DNA from: Yponomeuta sedellus
Taxonomy: Eukaryota; Arthropoda; Insecta; Lepidoptera; Yponomeutidae
NCBI GenBank assembly: GCA_934045075.1
Contig: OW203724.1
Span: 24,317,528 to 24,381,527 of the forward strand
Reading direction: 5' to 3'
DNA length: 64,000 bases
Shown here: in pieces, positions 13,001-25,000 of the stretch
Layout of the letters: each line of letters starts with the position of its first letter
Numbering within the stretch: the first letter of the stretch is position 1
Translations under genes and position numbers: made by a program
Notes under the pieces: generated by a model
The model's input: the letters and a program-made list of their open reading frames with translations, nothing else
The model's database searches: none
What the model was told of the DNA's origin: nothing

Positions 13001-16000
13001 CCGGATTTACTTACGGGTGCTGTTATATCGGAAAAGTCCGACCAGGTTTCGCTCCGATTCGCAGAGCTTAATCATGGTGAGCAGAGACGGAGCTCGCGTC
13101 GTCGGTTGCTCGTCTCACACTACGGGCAAGCGCGCGGCGCGCCCGCGCCGAGATAGGTGGGGCGGGTGCCGACACTGGCTAAAAGTCTACAATGTGTTGT
13201 TCTTACGAAAGTTTTAGTTCAAAATTACTACCATAACTTTGTAAGCTAAGGATTCTCCAATCTGATTAAATAAATTAAAATGACAGTGCAATCAATGTCA
13301 AGCTAACGCATTTGGTTTATATCGATTCCAACAGATGGCGCTGTTACCGATCTGAATCACTCAAACTGAATCATTTGCTTTTATCTCTCTCGGCAGAGTT
13401 ACATACCTTTCGGTCGCTCTCGGTTGCTGACCGCATTGACGGTCTGTTTCTGAGACATAAGATGTATTTTGAAGATGAAGTCTCTCAAAAACGAGATCGA
13501 GTCTTTTAGTATTAATTTGCACTATTTATTTATTTATTTATTCTTCCTGTTAATTTGTATTGCGATTTTATCATTTACTAGCTGACCCAGCGAACTTCGT
13601 AGTGCCTAACAGTCGACTCTTTATCCCTTCATAAGAACCATCCTCGACTTCAAGGAATTTAAAAAAATGAATTGGCGAAATTGGTTCAGCTGCTCTCGAG
13701 ATTTGCGCTTACTAACATATTCAGGGATTTATTTTTATATTTTAGACTAGCTGAACCAGCAAACTTCGTACCGCCTACCATCGACTCTTTATTTTTTGTA
13801 TTTTCTCTCCGTAAGAACCATCCTCGTACATCAAGGAATGTAAAAAAAAAATAATCAGCAAAATCGGTTCAGCTGCTCCCTGCGCTTACCAAAACATTTA
13901 GCGATTCATTTTTATATTATAGACATGTGTTGTTTTATATGTGAAACAAAATATCCGGATCCCGGATCTAGTTAGGACGAGCGGGCCAATATCAAATTTT
14001 TCCCCGGATCGAGAATTCATAGATCCACAGAGAATTAGATCCAGGACTAACTTCCATAAGTGTTTTGCAAAATGTACATCGCCAAATTCGTTTCCAGGGA
14101 CTCGAACGTGCAGGTGACCGACTTCGGGCCGTCGTGGCGCGACGGTATCGCGTTCCTCGCCATTATCGACGCCATCAAGGCCAACCTCATCAACTTGGCC
14201 GAGATGCGCCGCAAGACCAACAGGTATGAGCATACTTGCTCTTTAATTGGCAGTCCACCAGGTTCAGAAATCTGAAACTTATTTCGACGTAAAGAATTTG
14301 TTACATTATTTTTATATGAAACTGATGTAATATTTGATATGACTTAAGAAAATAAAGTCAGAGTGAAGTTTTTCGTTGCATTTTCCGATATTACGTTAGT
14401 CTCCAATACCCGAAGGCAGATAATTAATTATACTCGTACATTGACATTCAACGAACCGAATGTTAACGAAAAATAAAAATTTATGAAAGGTAGAAAATTC
14501 TTGTAGCATTAACTCCGCCCGCGTTGCCATTGTAATGTTTACTAATGTGATATAACGTATTAATAAATTTTATACTGACTACCTAATTGGTCTAGCTGTA
14601 TCACGTCTGCTTACGTCTGCTTAACATGACGGAGTTCGTGGGTTCCGCTGTACATTTTTACCTACAAAAAGCCTCAGTCTGGGTGTATTTCCATGTCTGT
14701 GATGTCCTTACCTGCTGGCCACAGCACAGGCCAAGTTCGGGACCGAAGTGAATGTGTTGTATTTCTAATCTCAAGTCTATAATATTGACGCCGCGGTGGC
14801 GCAGCCGTTTGACACGCTGACTGTAAAACCGAAGGTCTCGGGTGTGATCCCCGGCCGGGTCAAACTAGAAAACGAACTTTTCTAGTTTGTCTCGGGTCTT
14901 GGGTGTTATTATATTAAATCTATCGTCGAATTACCACCTATGACACAAGTCATTTAGTTGTACTTAGTATAGGGCTAATGAGACCTGTGTAATATGACCA
15001 TGAATATATAATATGTTTATTACCTCCCAACAGGCAACGACTGGAGCACGCCTTCGACGTGGCCGAGAGCGAGCTGGGCATCGCGCGGCTGCTGGACGCC
15101 GAGGATGTGGACGTGGAGAAACCCGACGAGCGCTCCATCATGACCTACGTCGCGCAGTTCCTGCACAAGTACCCCGAGCCTAAGGTGACAAGTTGCAAAA
15201 CGTGTTGTATTTTCTAAGGTTAACACGAGCCACAGATCACCGAGCACTAGACATAATAAAAACTGTTTTTATACGGATTTTACTCGTTTATTTTTACAAT
15301 TTTCCGAAGTTTCGGCACTTTTTCAGGTGCCGTGGTCTCGGAAGACTAAGGTGACAGGGGTATTTTTGAAAGCATTAACTGTTAGTTTACTACCCTCGGC
15401 AAAAATTATAAAAGTTAATTATGAAGTTACGTTCCAAAATAGGCAAACCAATTATTTTATATAAAGTCGACAATATTGATTATTAGTAAATGAAGTTAAA
15501 ATTAAATTTAAACAAAAATTCCAAAACGTAGGTGTGTACGTAGCTTGTACTTAGTAGTCGGGCTACTACCATATCCGCCAATCCGGACTTGGCTCCCGTG
15601 GTGGAGTATGGCCTAATCTTCCTGCGATGCATGCCCCAGCAGTGGGGACATACAAGGGTTGATCGAGATCGATCGAGATCTATCTATCACATATCTATCA
15701 AAACAAAATATCTGTAGAACCTGGGAAGACTTATCTCATCTAATTTTTTTCTGAGTTTTCCTAAATCCTATAGAAACAATGTCACTCCAGTCAAGTCATT
15801 GTCACTTCACTTCCACAGGCAAATTATTTAAATAACGGAGCGGTAAATGAGCGGTGCACAAACTGAGATTACCCCCTGCATAAACTTGCAAGGGCGCTAG
15901 AAAGATACGTGCACCCGCGATGATAGTGCGTCGTTAAATTAGCAGTAAAACTCTTTCCCTCTCGTAAACGTGTAGTTGAATCCTTTGACTTGATATCTCG

Positions 16001-19000
16001 TTAACTATCAAAGGAAAGTTGTAAACCGAGGTACCTATATTTGTTATTGCTTCCGTAAAATATAGTGAACGTTAATGTCCCTAAAGCTTTGGAGTGTTAA
16101 TTAGGATAGTTATAAAGAGCAATTGAAGGTGCGGCTTGGTCTGTGGTAGTTATAAATAGAACCACCGTGAGGAAATCTGCATTGTCGGGAGTACGTTTTG
16201 TATCTTTACGTAGTAGTAAGAAAAAATTATGTTTATTTGAAATTTCGTGAGGTGACCAACATGCGATCCCCACCCGCATGCCCAGCGTGGGGATTATGGG
16301 CATCAACCCCTATGATAGCACAACGTGGCGCTCTTTAGGGGAGGGCTATGTCCAGCAGTGGACCAGTATAGCCAGACGACGACGACCAGCTTGTGGCAAT
16401 CGTCTCTGCATACTTTATGAGAAAAGGCATGAAGTTTTTTATGGATTATCGCGATTCCGATATCGATTATGGATATTCATTAAAATATCGTAAGAAAACC
16501 GTGCAGAATTACGCGACATTACCACATTAGGATTAGTAGGGGAAAGTAGATTTATAGATAATACTATTTACCACTATATAAATAACAATTCTCTCTATAT
16601 ATGGCTGACGATTTCATAATCACGCTGCAGTGTAGGCAGGAGTCGCCGCTTTCTACATCATCTGCCAAGTTAGGGCCTAAAATTCTCTTTTCACTTCCAG
16701 ACGACCGGCCCCGACGCCGTGGCAGCAGTACAGGAGGAGTACGAATCCCTCCGCATGTGGCTCACAGAGCGAGTGACCACCGTACAGAGGCAATACGACT
16801 CGCGCACGCTCTCCCGACACTACGAAGATTACGTGCGCGCCGAAAACGACCGACTTACTCGCGAGCCCATCTACCAGAAGCTCGAGAAACTGATGTTCAC
16901 CCAGAGCCTCGTAGCCATCGCCCCCAAATCCTGGCGGGAGCTCGTCTCTCTGTGGACCGAGCTGGAAAGGCTGCACAGGCGCTGGCTCTGGCTCCTCGAC
17001 TCGGAGCTGCCCGGGGATTTCAGCAACGTCGGCGAGTGGCTCGCCCGCGCCGAATACCTCCTATACTTCGACGAAATCCCGACGAGTCTGGACGAACGGA
17101 CGGCGGCGCTCGTGAGCGAGAAGCTGGAGGAGCACACCGAGTTCTTCGCCGGCCTTCCCGACGTGATCGAGAGGTTCGAGGCGGCGCTCAGCTCTCCGGA
17201 AGCCAATGCGATCCCTGGCGAAAGACTTCAGGAGATGAGGGAGCGTCTCCAGGCCGTCAGCATCAAAGCGCCCCAAAGAAAAGCCAGGTTAAAGTTCCTA
17301 GAGCACAAATGTTGCATAGTCGCCTTCACGGAACTGACCAAAACTAAATTAGCCACTTGGACAGGAAAATATAGTAGGATAGATCAAGTACGTGCCTTAT
17401 TAGAAGATTATGATAATTTTGTTACCAAGAACAAGATCTTCCAGGAGTTCGACCGAGCTTACGTAGATATTAAGCAGGTCGCCGATGAATACAAGAAAGT
17501 TTGCGAAGTGGACAGAACAGAAGCTCGCGATATTGATAGCTTCCTCAGGGAAGTGTCGGAGACGTGGAAACGCGTCTCTTCTGACGTTCGCTGCGCACGA
17601 AGCGTCTTAGAAGAGGTAATAGCGCACTGGGAAAGATGGACTGGGCTTTCCGACGAGTTCACAGTCTGGCTGGACCGAGCCCAAACTATGTTGCGAGTGT
17701 CTGAAGACGAGAAACTAGAATTCTTCCAAGATGTGACAGTGTGGAGGGAAAGGCACCAGATGCTAGGCGAAACGGCTGGCTTCTTGGTGGCCACGTGTGG
17801 AGATGAGCAGGCCGCTGAAGTGAAACGGAAGTACCAGGAAATCACGGAGAGATGGGAGCGCGTCTGGGAAGAGGCTGAACGGTGAGTCTTTCTGTAAAAA
17901 TACCGTAAATCTTTCGAACTTGCTCATTGGCTTTAATTCCAAACATATTTGTCATTTCAAATTCTACGCCACGCTCAGTAATGTTTTTTTGTTCCCATTG
18001 TGTTCTGAGATCTTAACAGTGTTGACGACCTCGGTGGCGCAGCGGTTTGGCACTAGGAAATATTAGAGCGAACTTTTTTAGTTTGTCTCGGGTCTTGGAT
18101 GTTATCTATGTATTTATTGTAATTAAATCTATCGTTGAGTTAGTACTTGTAACACAAGTCATTTAGTTGTATTCTGATAATGTTAACAAAATCTGTGTAA
18201 TATTTCGTGTCATGTCAATGCCCTATCTAGCAGGAACCCAAGAAACGGAGCTGGATCAACCTGCCTAAACTGGACTCCTTCAACGGCAACTTCTAGCAAG
18301 GTTTTGATGCGCGCTGAGAGATCAAACTCGATACAATTAATGTGTCATTTTTGTAAACACAGCGTAAAACAAGTTTTCCATCGGTGGCGTTTTAGGCCTA
18401 CTTGCGTTAGCCCGGATTAGCTTATTTAACCTCTTAGCTTGCTTTATCCGCTGACTGGCATCGCTCCGCCCGAAGTTAGAAGAGATGTGGCTTCCAGCAT
18501 CGAGAAAACAAAACAACAATTCGATGACCGACATCCTCTTTATGAGTACGACCTGCCGCCAGCTAGGCTAAAAAGCCGGAAAAGTTTTCTCCGCAGCACA
18601 CAGGCCTTAGACAAATGCCCAGCTGAGGAAAGGGTGGTGCGGTGGAAATTAAAACATCCCGTACCCACAGGCTTTGTAAACCCCCAAGAGAGGCTCCCAA
18701 CGGGTTCCGATCTGCAATGGCCTACGTGGCAGTCACTCAACCGACTCCGGACCCAAGTAGGTCGCTGCAGACAAAACCTAAGCAGGTGGGGTTATATTGC
18801 ACAAACGGAGGAGATATGTGATTGTGGAGCCTCATCGCAATCCATGGTGCACCTGCTCCAATGTCCATTGTGCCCTCACACCTGCACTCTGGATGACCTA
18901 ACAGAGGCCAACGCTGCTGCAATTGCAGTAGCCAACTATTGGGCAGGAAAAATATAAATTGGTCGAATTTCTGACACGAAATTTCGTATGGGAAATGAGC

Positions 19001-22000
19001 GATTTAACCGGTTAACTCGAGTTAAATGAGCTAGCCCGGGCCGACGCAAGTGGGCCTTAGCAGTGTTTCGTCCCTAAATGTGCTCCCAAGTGGGCCTTAG
19101 CAGTGTTTCGTCCCTTAATGTGCTCCCAAGTAGGCCTTAGCAGTGTTTCGTCCCTAAACGTGCTCCCCCCCCCCGCAGGTACAGCCGCGGTGGCGACGCG
19201 CTGCGCAGCCGGCGGCAGCTGGCAGCCGGCGTGGCGAAGCTGGCGCGCTGGCTGGCGGCTGCCGACGAGCTGCTGGCGCGGCAGCCGCGCGCGCTCACGG
19301 CCGACATACACGGCTACATCGAGCGGCTGCTGCAGCTGCAGGACCAGATCGACGATCACGAGGAGCTCTTCAAGACCATCAGCAGGTGAGTCGCGGCGGG
19401 CTGTAGTGTGCCCATTAGTGCTGTGCACTCCCTGAGGTATGCGCGGCGAGATGGGAGGTGAGTAGACTTGGGCAAAGTGTGTCCTTAGAGGGAGTTGTTA
19501 TATCTCATATCTTTGCTTACCGAGACACACTATATCTCTATCATATCTCGCTCACCACTTGTGTCCTGTCTCATACGTCGTCCGATCAACTAAGTGCGTG
19601 TGGAAACAAGAGACACAATTGGTGAGTCAGTCTAGTCTACTTATTCCCTACTTTATTCAGATCACACGTTTTTTTTTTGTGAACTTTCTCTCATCGCTCG
19701 TTGGTTACGACAAGAAATGCGGCCGAATGTACCTGATGTCAGACGACGTTGATCTCGCTCTCGCGCATTGTGTGTGACCTGGATTAAGTAGCAGGAGATG
19801 ACTACCGTACTGAGTTGAGAGTATGTAGGGAGCCAGATATAGTTGACAACTCTGGGATATGAATGGGACACACTTGACGGCGAGAGAGTTGTGTGTCCAC
19901 ACATATCTGGCTCTTGAGTTACCCAAGGCTAGAGGTGGGGAAGTGAGGCGGGGCGAGGTGGGTCGACGGCCGATTCTCCCACCCCCCCCGCCCCCCCTCT
20001 CGCCGCGCGCATACCTCAAGGAGTGCACAGCACTAATGGCCACACTATAGCAGGTGGAAAGAACTGCGTGAGAAGATCATCGTTGAGGAGAATCTGGATA
20101 GGATGTAATGTGAGTCAAGAACTCAAGAAGAAGAAGGGCCTCGTTTGTATCCCACTGCTGGGCAAATGAGATACAAACGAGGCTACAGAAAAAATTAAGT
20201 AAAAATATTGATAGTAGGCTGGTATCGATCGTCCCTAGTTCTATCTAGTCTAGTCCCTTTTCAGTTTTGCTAGGAACATCTGTCCCGTTCCGCCACTTGC
20301 TTTCTCGCTCTAGCACTGTCCCGTTCCTCCAGGGGCTTCCTCGCTCTAACACTGTCCCGTTCCACAAGGTGCTTCCTGACTCTAGCACTGTCCCGTTCCA
20401 CAAAGTGCTTCCTGACTCTAACACTGTCCCATTCCACAAGGTGCTTCCTGACTCTAGCATTGTCCCGTTCCACAAGGTGCTTCCTGACTCTAGCACTGGC
20501 CCGTTCCACAAGGTGCTTCCTGACTATAGCACTGTGCCGTTCCACAAGGTGCTTCCTGACTCTAGCACTGTCCCGTTCCACAAGGTGCTACCTCGCTCTA
20601 ACACTGTCACGTTCCACTAAAGCTTCCTTGCTCTAACACTGCCCCGTTCCTCCAGGAGTTTCCTCGCTCTAACACTGTCACGTTCCACTAAAGCTTCCTT
20701 GCTCTAACACTGCCCCGTTCCTCCAGGAGTTTCCTCGCTCTAACACTGTCCCGTTCCACTAAAGATTCCTCGCTCTAACACTGTGTTGTTCTTCCAGGAA
20801 CTTCCAGAGCGCGATCGCGGAGCTGCCCCGCGAGGAGGTCTCAAGCGGCATGGCGCAGCTCAAGCTGCACAAGGAGGCTCTGCTGCGAGTCCGCGCCACC
20901 GTGCCCGCCAAGCTGCACCTCTACCGGCAGCTGCTGGTAACAAGCCTCCTACTTCTAGTTTTCTTTACGCCGTCTCCGACTTTTACAAGGCGGTGGACCG
21001 TGACTGGACGAGCCAAAGATCGGGCTCAGTGGCGAGTCTTGGGAGACGCCTATGTCCAGCGGTGGACTGACGAGGGCTGATCATGATGATGGTGACGTGC
21101 ACGTGACGTGGTGATAACCTCTGATAGAAGGTGGCCCTACTTAGACAAAAGATTGCGCTATAAAGCTTGATACTTCCTATGATGTAGACGAGAAAACAAT
21201 GCATACCTTGTTAGCCAAATTATTTAATTAATTGCAACTAAAAATTATTTTTTTAAGATTTTATTCTACAGTTTTCTCGGCGTGATTAATATGTATGTGT
21301 CTGTGTCACAACTTTTTGGCACAGACATACATTTAATATTAATTAAACGGTTTGATAGATAATAAAATTACGAACATTCAAGACATATTTTTTCTCCTCC
21401 TGTACCTGTGTGCCTGTACCAAGTTTTTGACAAAGAAAATGTGATCCAAAAAATAATAATATTGGAAACAAATTTATTAAATACTAGCTGACCCAGCGAA
21501 CTTCGTACCGCCTAACAGTCGATTCTTTTTTTTCTCTCCGGAAGAACCATCCTCGCACTTCAAGGAATATTCTAAAAATGGAATTAGCGAAATCGGTTCA
21601 GCTGCTCTCGAGATTTGCGGTTACCAACACATTCAGCGATTCATTTTTATATTATAGACTTGCTGATCTAGCGAACTTGGTACCGCATAACGCCGCCGAA
21701 TATTTTTTTTCCCCTCCGTAAGAACCGTCCTCGTACTTCAAGGAATATCCAATAAAAAGAATTAGCGAAATCGGTTCAGCTGCTCTGGAAATTTGCGCTC
21801 ACCAACACATTCGGGGATTCATTTTTATATTATAGATATAAACTAACAAAACATTTTGTACAACATACGCTGAATACTGATCATATTGCAGTACTCAGCG
21901 TATTTTATCCCGGATACTGAATAGAAAAATACTGATCAACGAGCTAATAGGAGGTGTTTTTGTGAAAACAGGTGCAGCACGAGAGCTTGGAGAGTGGCCA

Positions 22001-25000
22001 GAAGGAGATCAGCCAGTGGCTGGACAAGGCCGAGGAAACACTGCAGACGACAGGAGAAACTTCTAGGTAAACATTTATGGTTTCAACATAATAGGACCGC
22101 TAATTGTACTGTACTATATTACTGTTTATGTGTCTTATGTAATTTCTGGTGTACATCCAATAAAGACTATTCTATCTGTTGGGTAAAGGACCCACTTAAA
22201 CACTAATACTTAAAACTAATAAAACAAATAACCTAACAAATTCTGTCCGCGTCGACGCCTCTCGATTTGGCAGCCGGCGCCGCCCGGGGTGGGTGCACTG
22301 AGGTTTGGGGGACGTCCCCGTCTACCCCCAAGAGCTCTTTCCCCAGAAAGCTACCTACCTGCAGTGCACTTCCACGGCACCGCATTCTATCACCAATTGT
22401 ATTCACTATTTTGGGCGATCCGTCGCCGAACAACAGCACTGTCACTACGGGAACCGTCCCTAGACTTTATCTCACACTTCACACGAAGATACAAGCCCGG
22501 CAATCCAATTGCCACACCAATTTGGGCCAACAAACGCTCCACACGCTTTACAATAAAAAAACAAGAGATCAAAGTGCGCACAGACTCATCTGACAACTGT
22601 CAACTCTGTCAAGTAGTCTGCGTAACAAAATCAAACTTCTATCTCTATGGGTAAGCGGAAAATAAACTCTTAAACATACTTTTTTTTAAACAAATTTGTA
22701 TCCCCATCACACGCCAAGCTTTCAACAGTTTTACTGCGAGTACCTACTTACAACTAACTTATAGGTTATTTTACGACTGGAAGATGAAAGACACCAACGC
22801 GATGGCGGTGGCGGTCCACATGTGTATGTGGATCGCCACCGCCATGCAATTTCAATACTACTGCAATAAATGACGTGTGTACGTCATTTATTGCAGTAGT
22901 ATTTGTATGGGCGTATGTATGTATCGCCATTGTCACGGCGTTGATGTGTTTCATCCTTGGGTGATAATTTTTTTTCATATACATTAGTATTTTCTAATGG
23001 CTCGCGATGCTCAATAAATGGTTAATCGTAATTATTTATTAGGTAAAATTTTATTACCTTAATTACCGATATTTCAGCAACGTTGCTGTTGCCGTGGTTA
23101 CCAGGATTGGTCGAATCGATAATGACGTCACACCTCGGTAAATATAGCGATCCTAGAACGCGACAGTTGACTTGATGTTTGCTTGCTTACTGAGCAGTGG
23201 CGTCACTAATCCTGTGTGATTCTATACTGTATTTTCTAAGGTTAACACGAGCACTAGACATAATTAAAACTGTTTTTATACGGATTTATGCTCGTTTATT
23301 ACATTTTTACAAATTTCCGACGTTTCGGCACTTTTTCAGGTGCCGTGCTCTCGGATGACTCCGAGTTTTAATTATGATTTTATACTGTTTAAGAGTATTT
23401 TGGCGGCTTATTTATATTTGCTTTATTGGTAAAAACACACATAACATTTAAAAGTTATCACTTTGTGAGCACTTATTAAACACCGAAGAAAAATGTGAGT
23501 TGGTTTTCAGAAACCTTCCTAGGTTCCGTAGCTTAATAATTATTATTAATACTTTATTGCACCATAAAATTGTACAATGCGGCGAACTTAATGCCATAAG
23601 CATTTTGTACCATATTCTATTTTCGTTTTCTTAATGAAACGGCGACCGCCATAGGATCTGTTCACCAAATATCCTCGCCGGTGCCCCCAGGGAGCGCACG
23701 GAGGAGCGCTACTCGCAGCACCGCTCGTTCTTCTCCCGCACCACCTACTACCGCTCCATGCTGGAGAGCAAGAACAAGGTGTTCCAGACCATCGAGCACG
23801 CCGCGCACGGGGACCACAGCGCAGACCTCACGGGGCAGCTGCAGCTCATGAAGGACCTTAACGACAGGTAAACGAACGAACGAACGAACGAGCAAACCCC
23901 ATTGGGAAGATAGCTCTCTACTCTACCAGTGGCTTATAGCAGGACTAAGTGCAGCTCTTAAGGGACCTTAACTGGGAAAACTGCGTCTCCTTCCGTCTCC
24001 TTAGCATGTCGATAAATACAAAACGGCTTTAAGGCTGGACCTGAGTTTGCCAGCGTAGTGAAGCCAAGCAGCGGAGGGAATTCGCAGATTGTTGCCCAGG
24101 GTGCGTCAGGCGTACGGGCTCAGTGATCACGTCAGTCGGATGAGGCTCCTTTCATGCATCCCCTTCCTGCTGGTGCCTTTTAGCAGTACCAAATACAGCT
24201 TGTGCGAAACTTCTGTATTATATGAATGAGAGATTTTGTACTTATCTATAATTAATTGTATTATGTCTTGTAGGCGGCTTGATAACTTCTGACAGTAAGG
24301 CCTGTCACTGTGTTACAATCTCCAACAACCCGGACTTGGCCTCCGTGGTGGAGTATGGCCTATCCTTCCTGCGATGCAGGAAGAGATTTTTGCCCCAGCA
24401 GTGGGGACACACAAGGGTTGATAATCCACCGTGTTATACAATATTGACGTTATTGTCTCTTCTTCAGTGTAAGAAGGAGCGATCGAATCCGGAACCTTAC
24501 GCTTTGCGCTTTTGCGTATTTAAAATTGAAATTAATAATATTTGAGCTGGACCGCAAAGTTGACTGGACCGCAAAATGGAATTGGGCGTGTTACGTGAGT
24601 CGTGTAGGTCCAGACTCATAGGTGAAATTTGCCACTAACTGGGTCCCGCGCGACGGATGCGCAAACTTAGCCAACCAAGGCGAAGATGGCGGGATGACCG
24701 AACGAACTTTCTACCAGGTTGGTAGAGTGGAGTGGAGAACTAAAGAGGAGGCTTTAGTCCAACAGTGGTGCACAAAAAAATAATTATGCAATCTAAGTAT
24801 TTTACTCAAAATTACACAAAGCATGTGACTTATTGAACGTTGCAAGTAAAACTAGGCGTCCATTACTAGATGATTAAATAGACATCGAAACGATGTAAAT
24901 TAATACCTTAGCGTTATCCTTACATTAGCGTGGAGTAACCTTTGTTTACTACAGGTTCGCCCAGGTGACCTCCTCGGCGACCCGGCGCGAGGCCGAGCTG

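Noticed and set aside
16601..17347. 248-codon plus-strand frame overlapping exon 6
   Set aside because: It is the shifted frame of exon 6; exon 6 itself has spectrin features, correct splice sites and phase.
18439..18957. Candidate host gene in intron 6
   Set aside because: The CDCG...HLLQCP tail identifies a LINE reverse-transcriptase C-terminus; 5'-truncated fragment.
20245..20620. Repetitive proteins on both strands with a 12-residue period (about 20245-20620)
   Set aside because: Translation of a 36-bp minisatellite; no start context, and frames are open only because 36 is divisible by 3.
22766..22984. 72-codon minus-strand His-rich frame
   Set aside because: It is the translation of the compound inverted repeat; palindromic DNA, no coding evidence.
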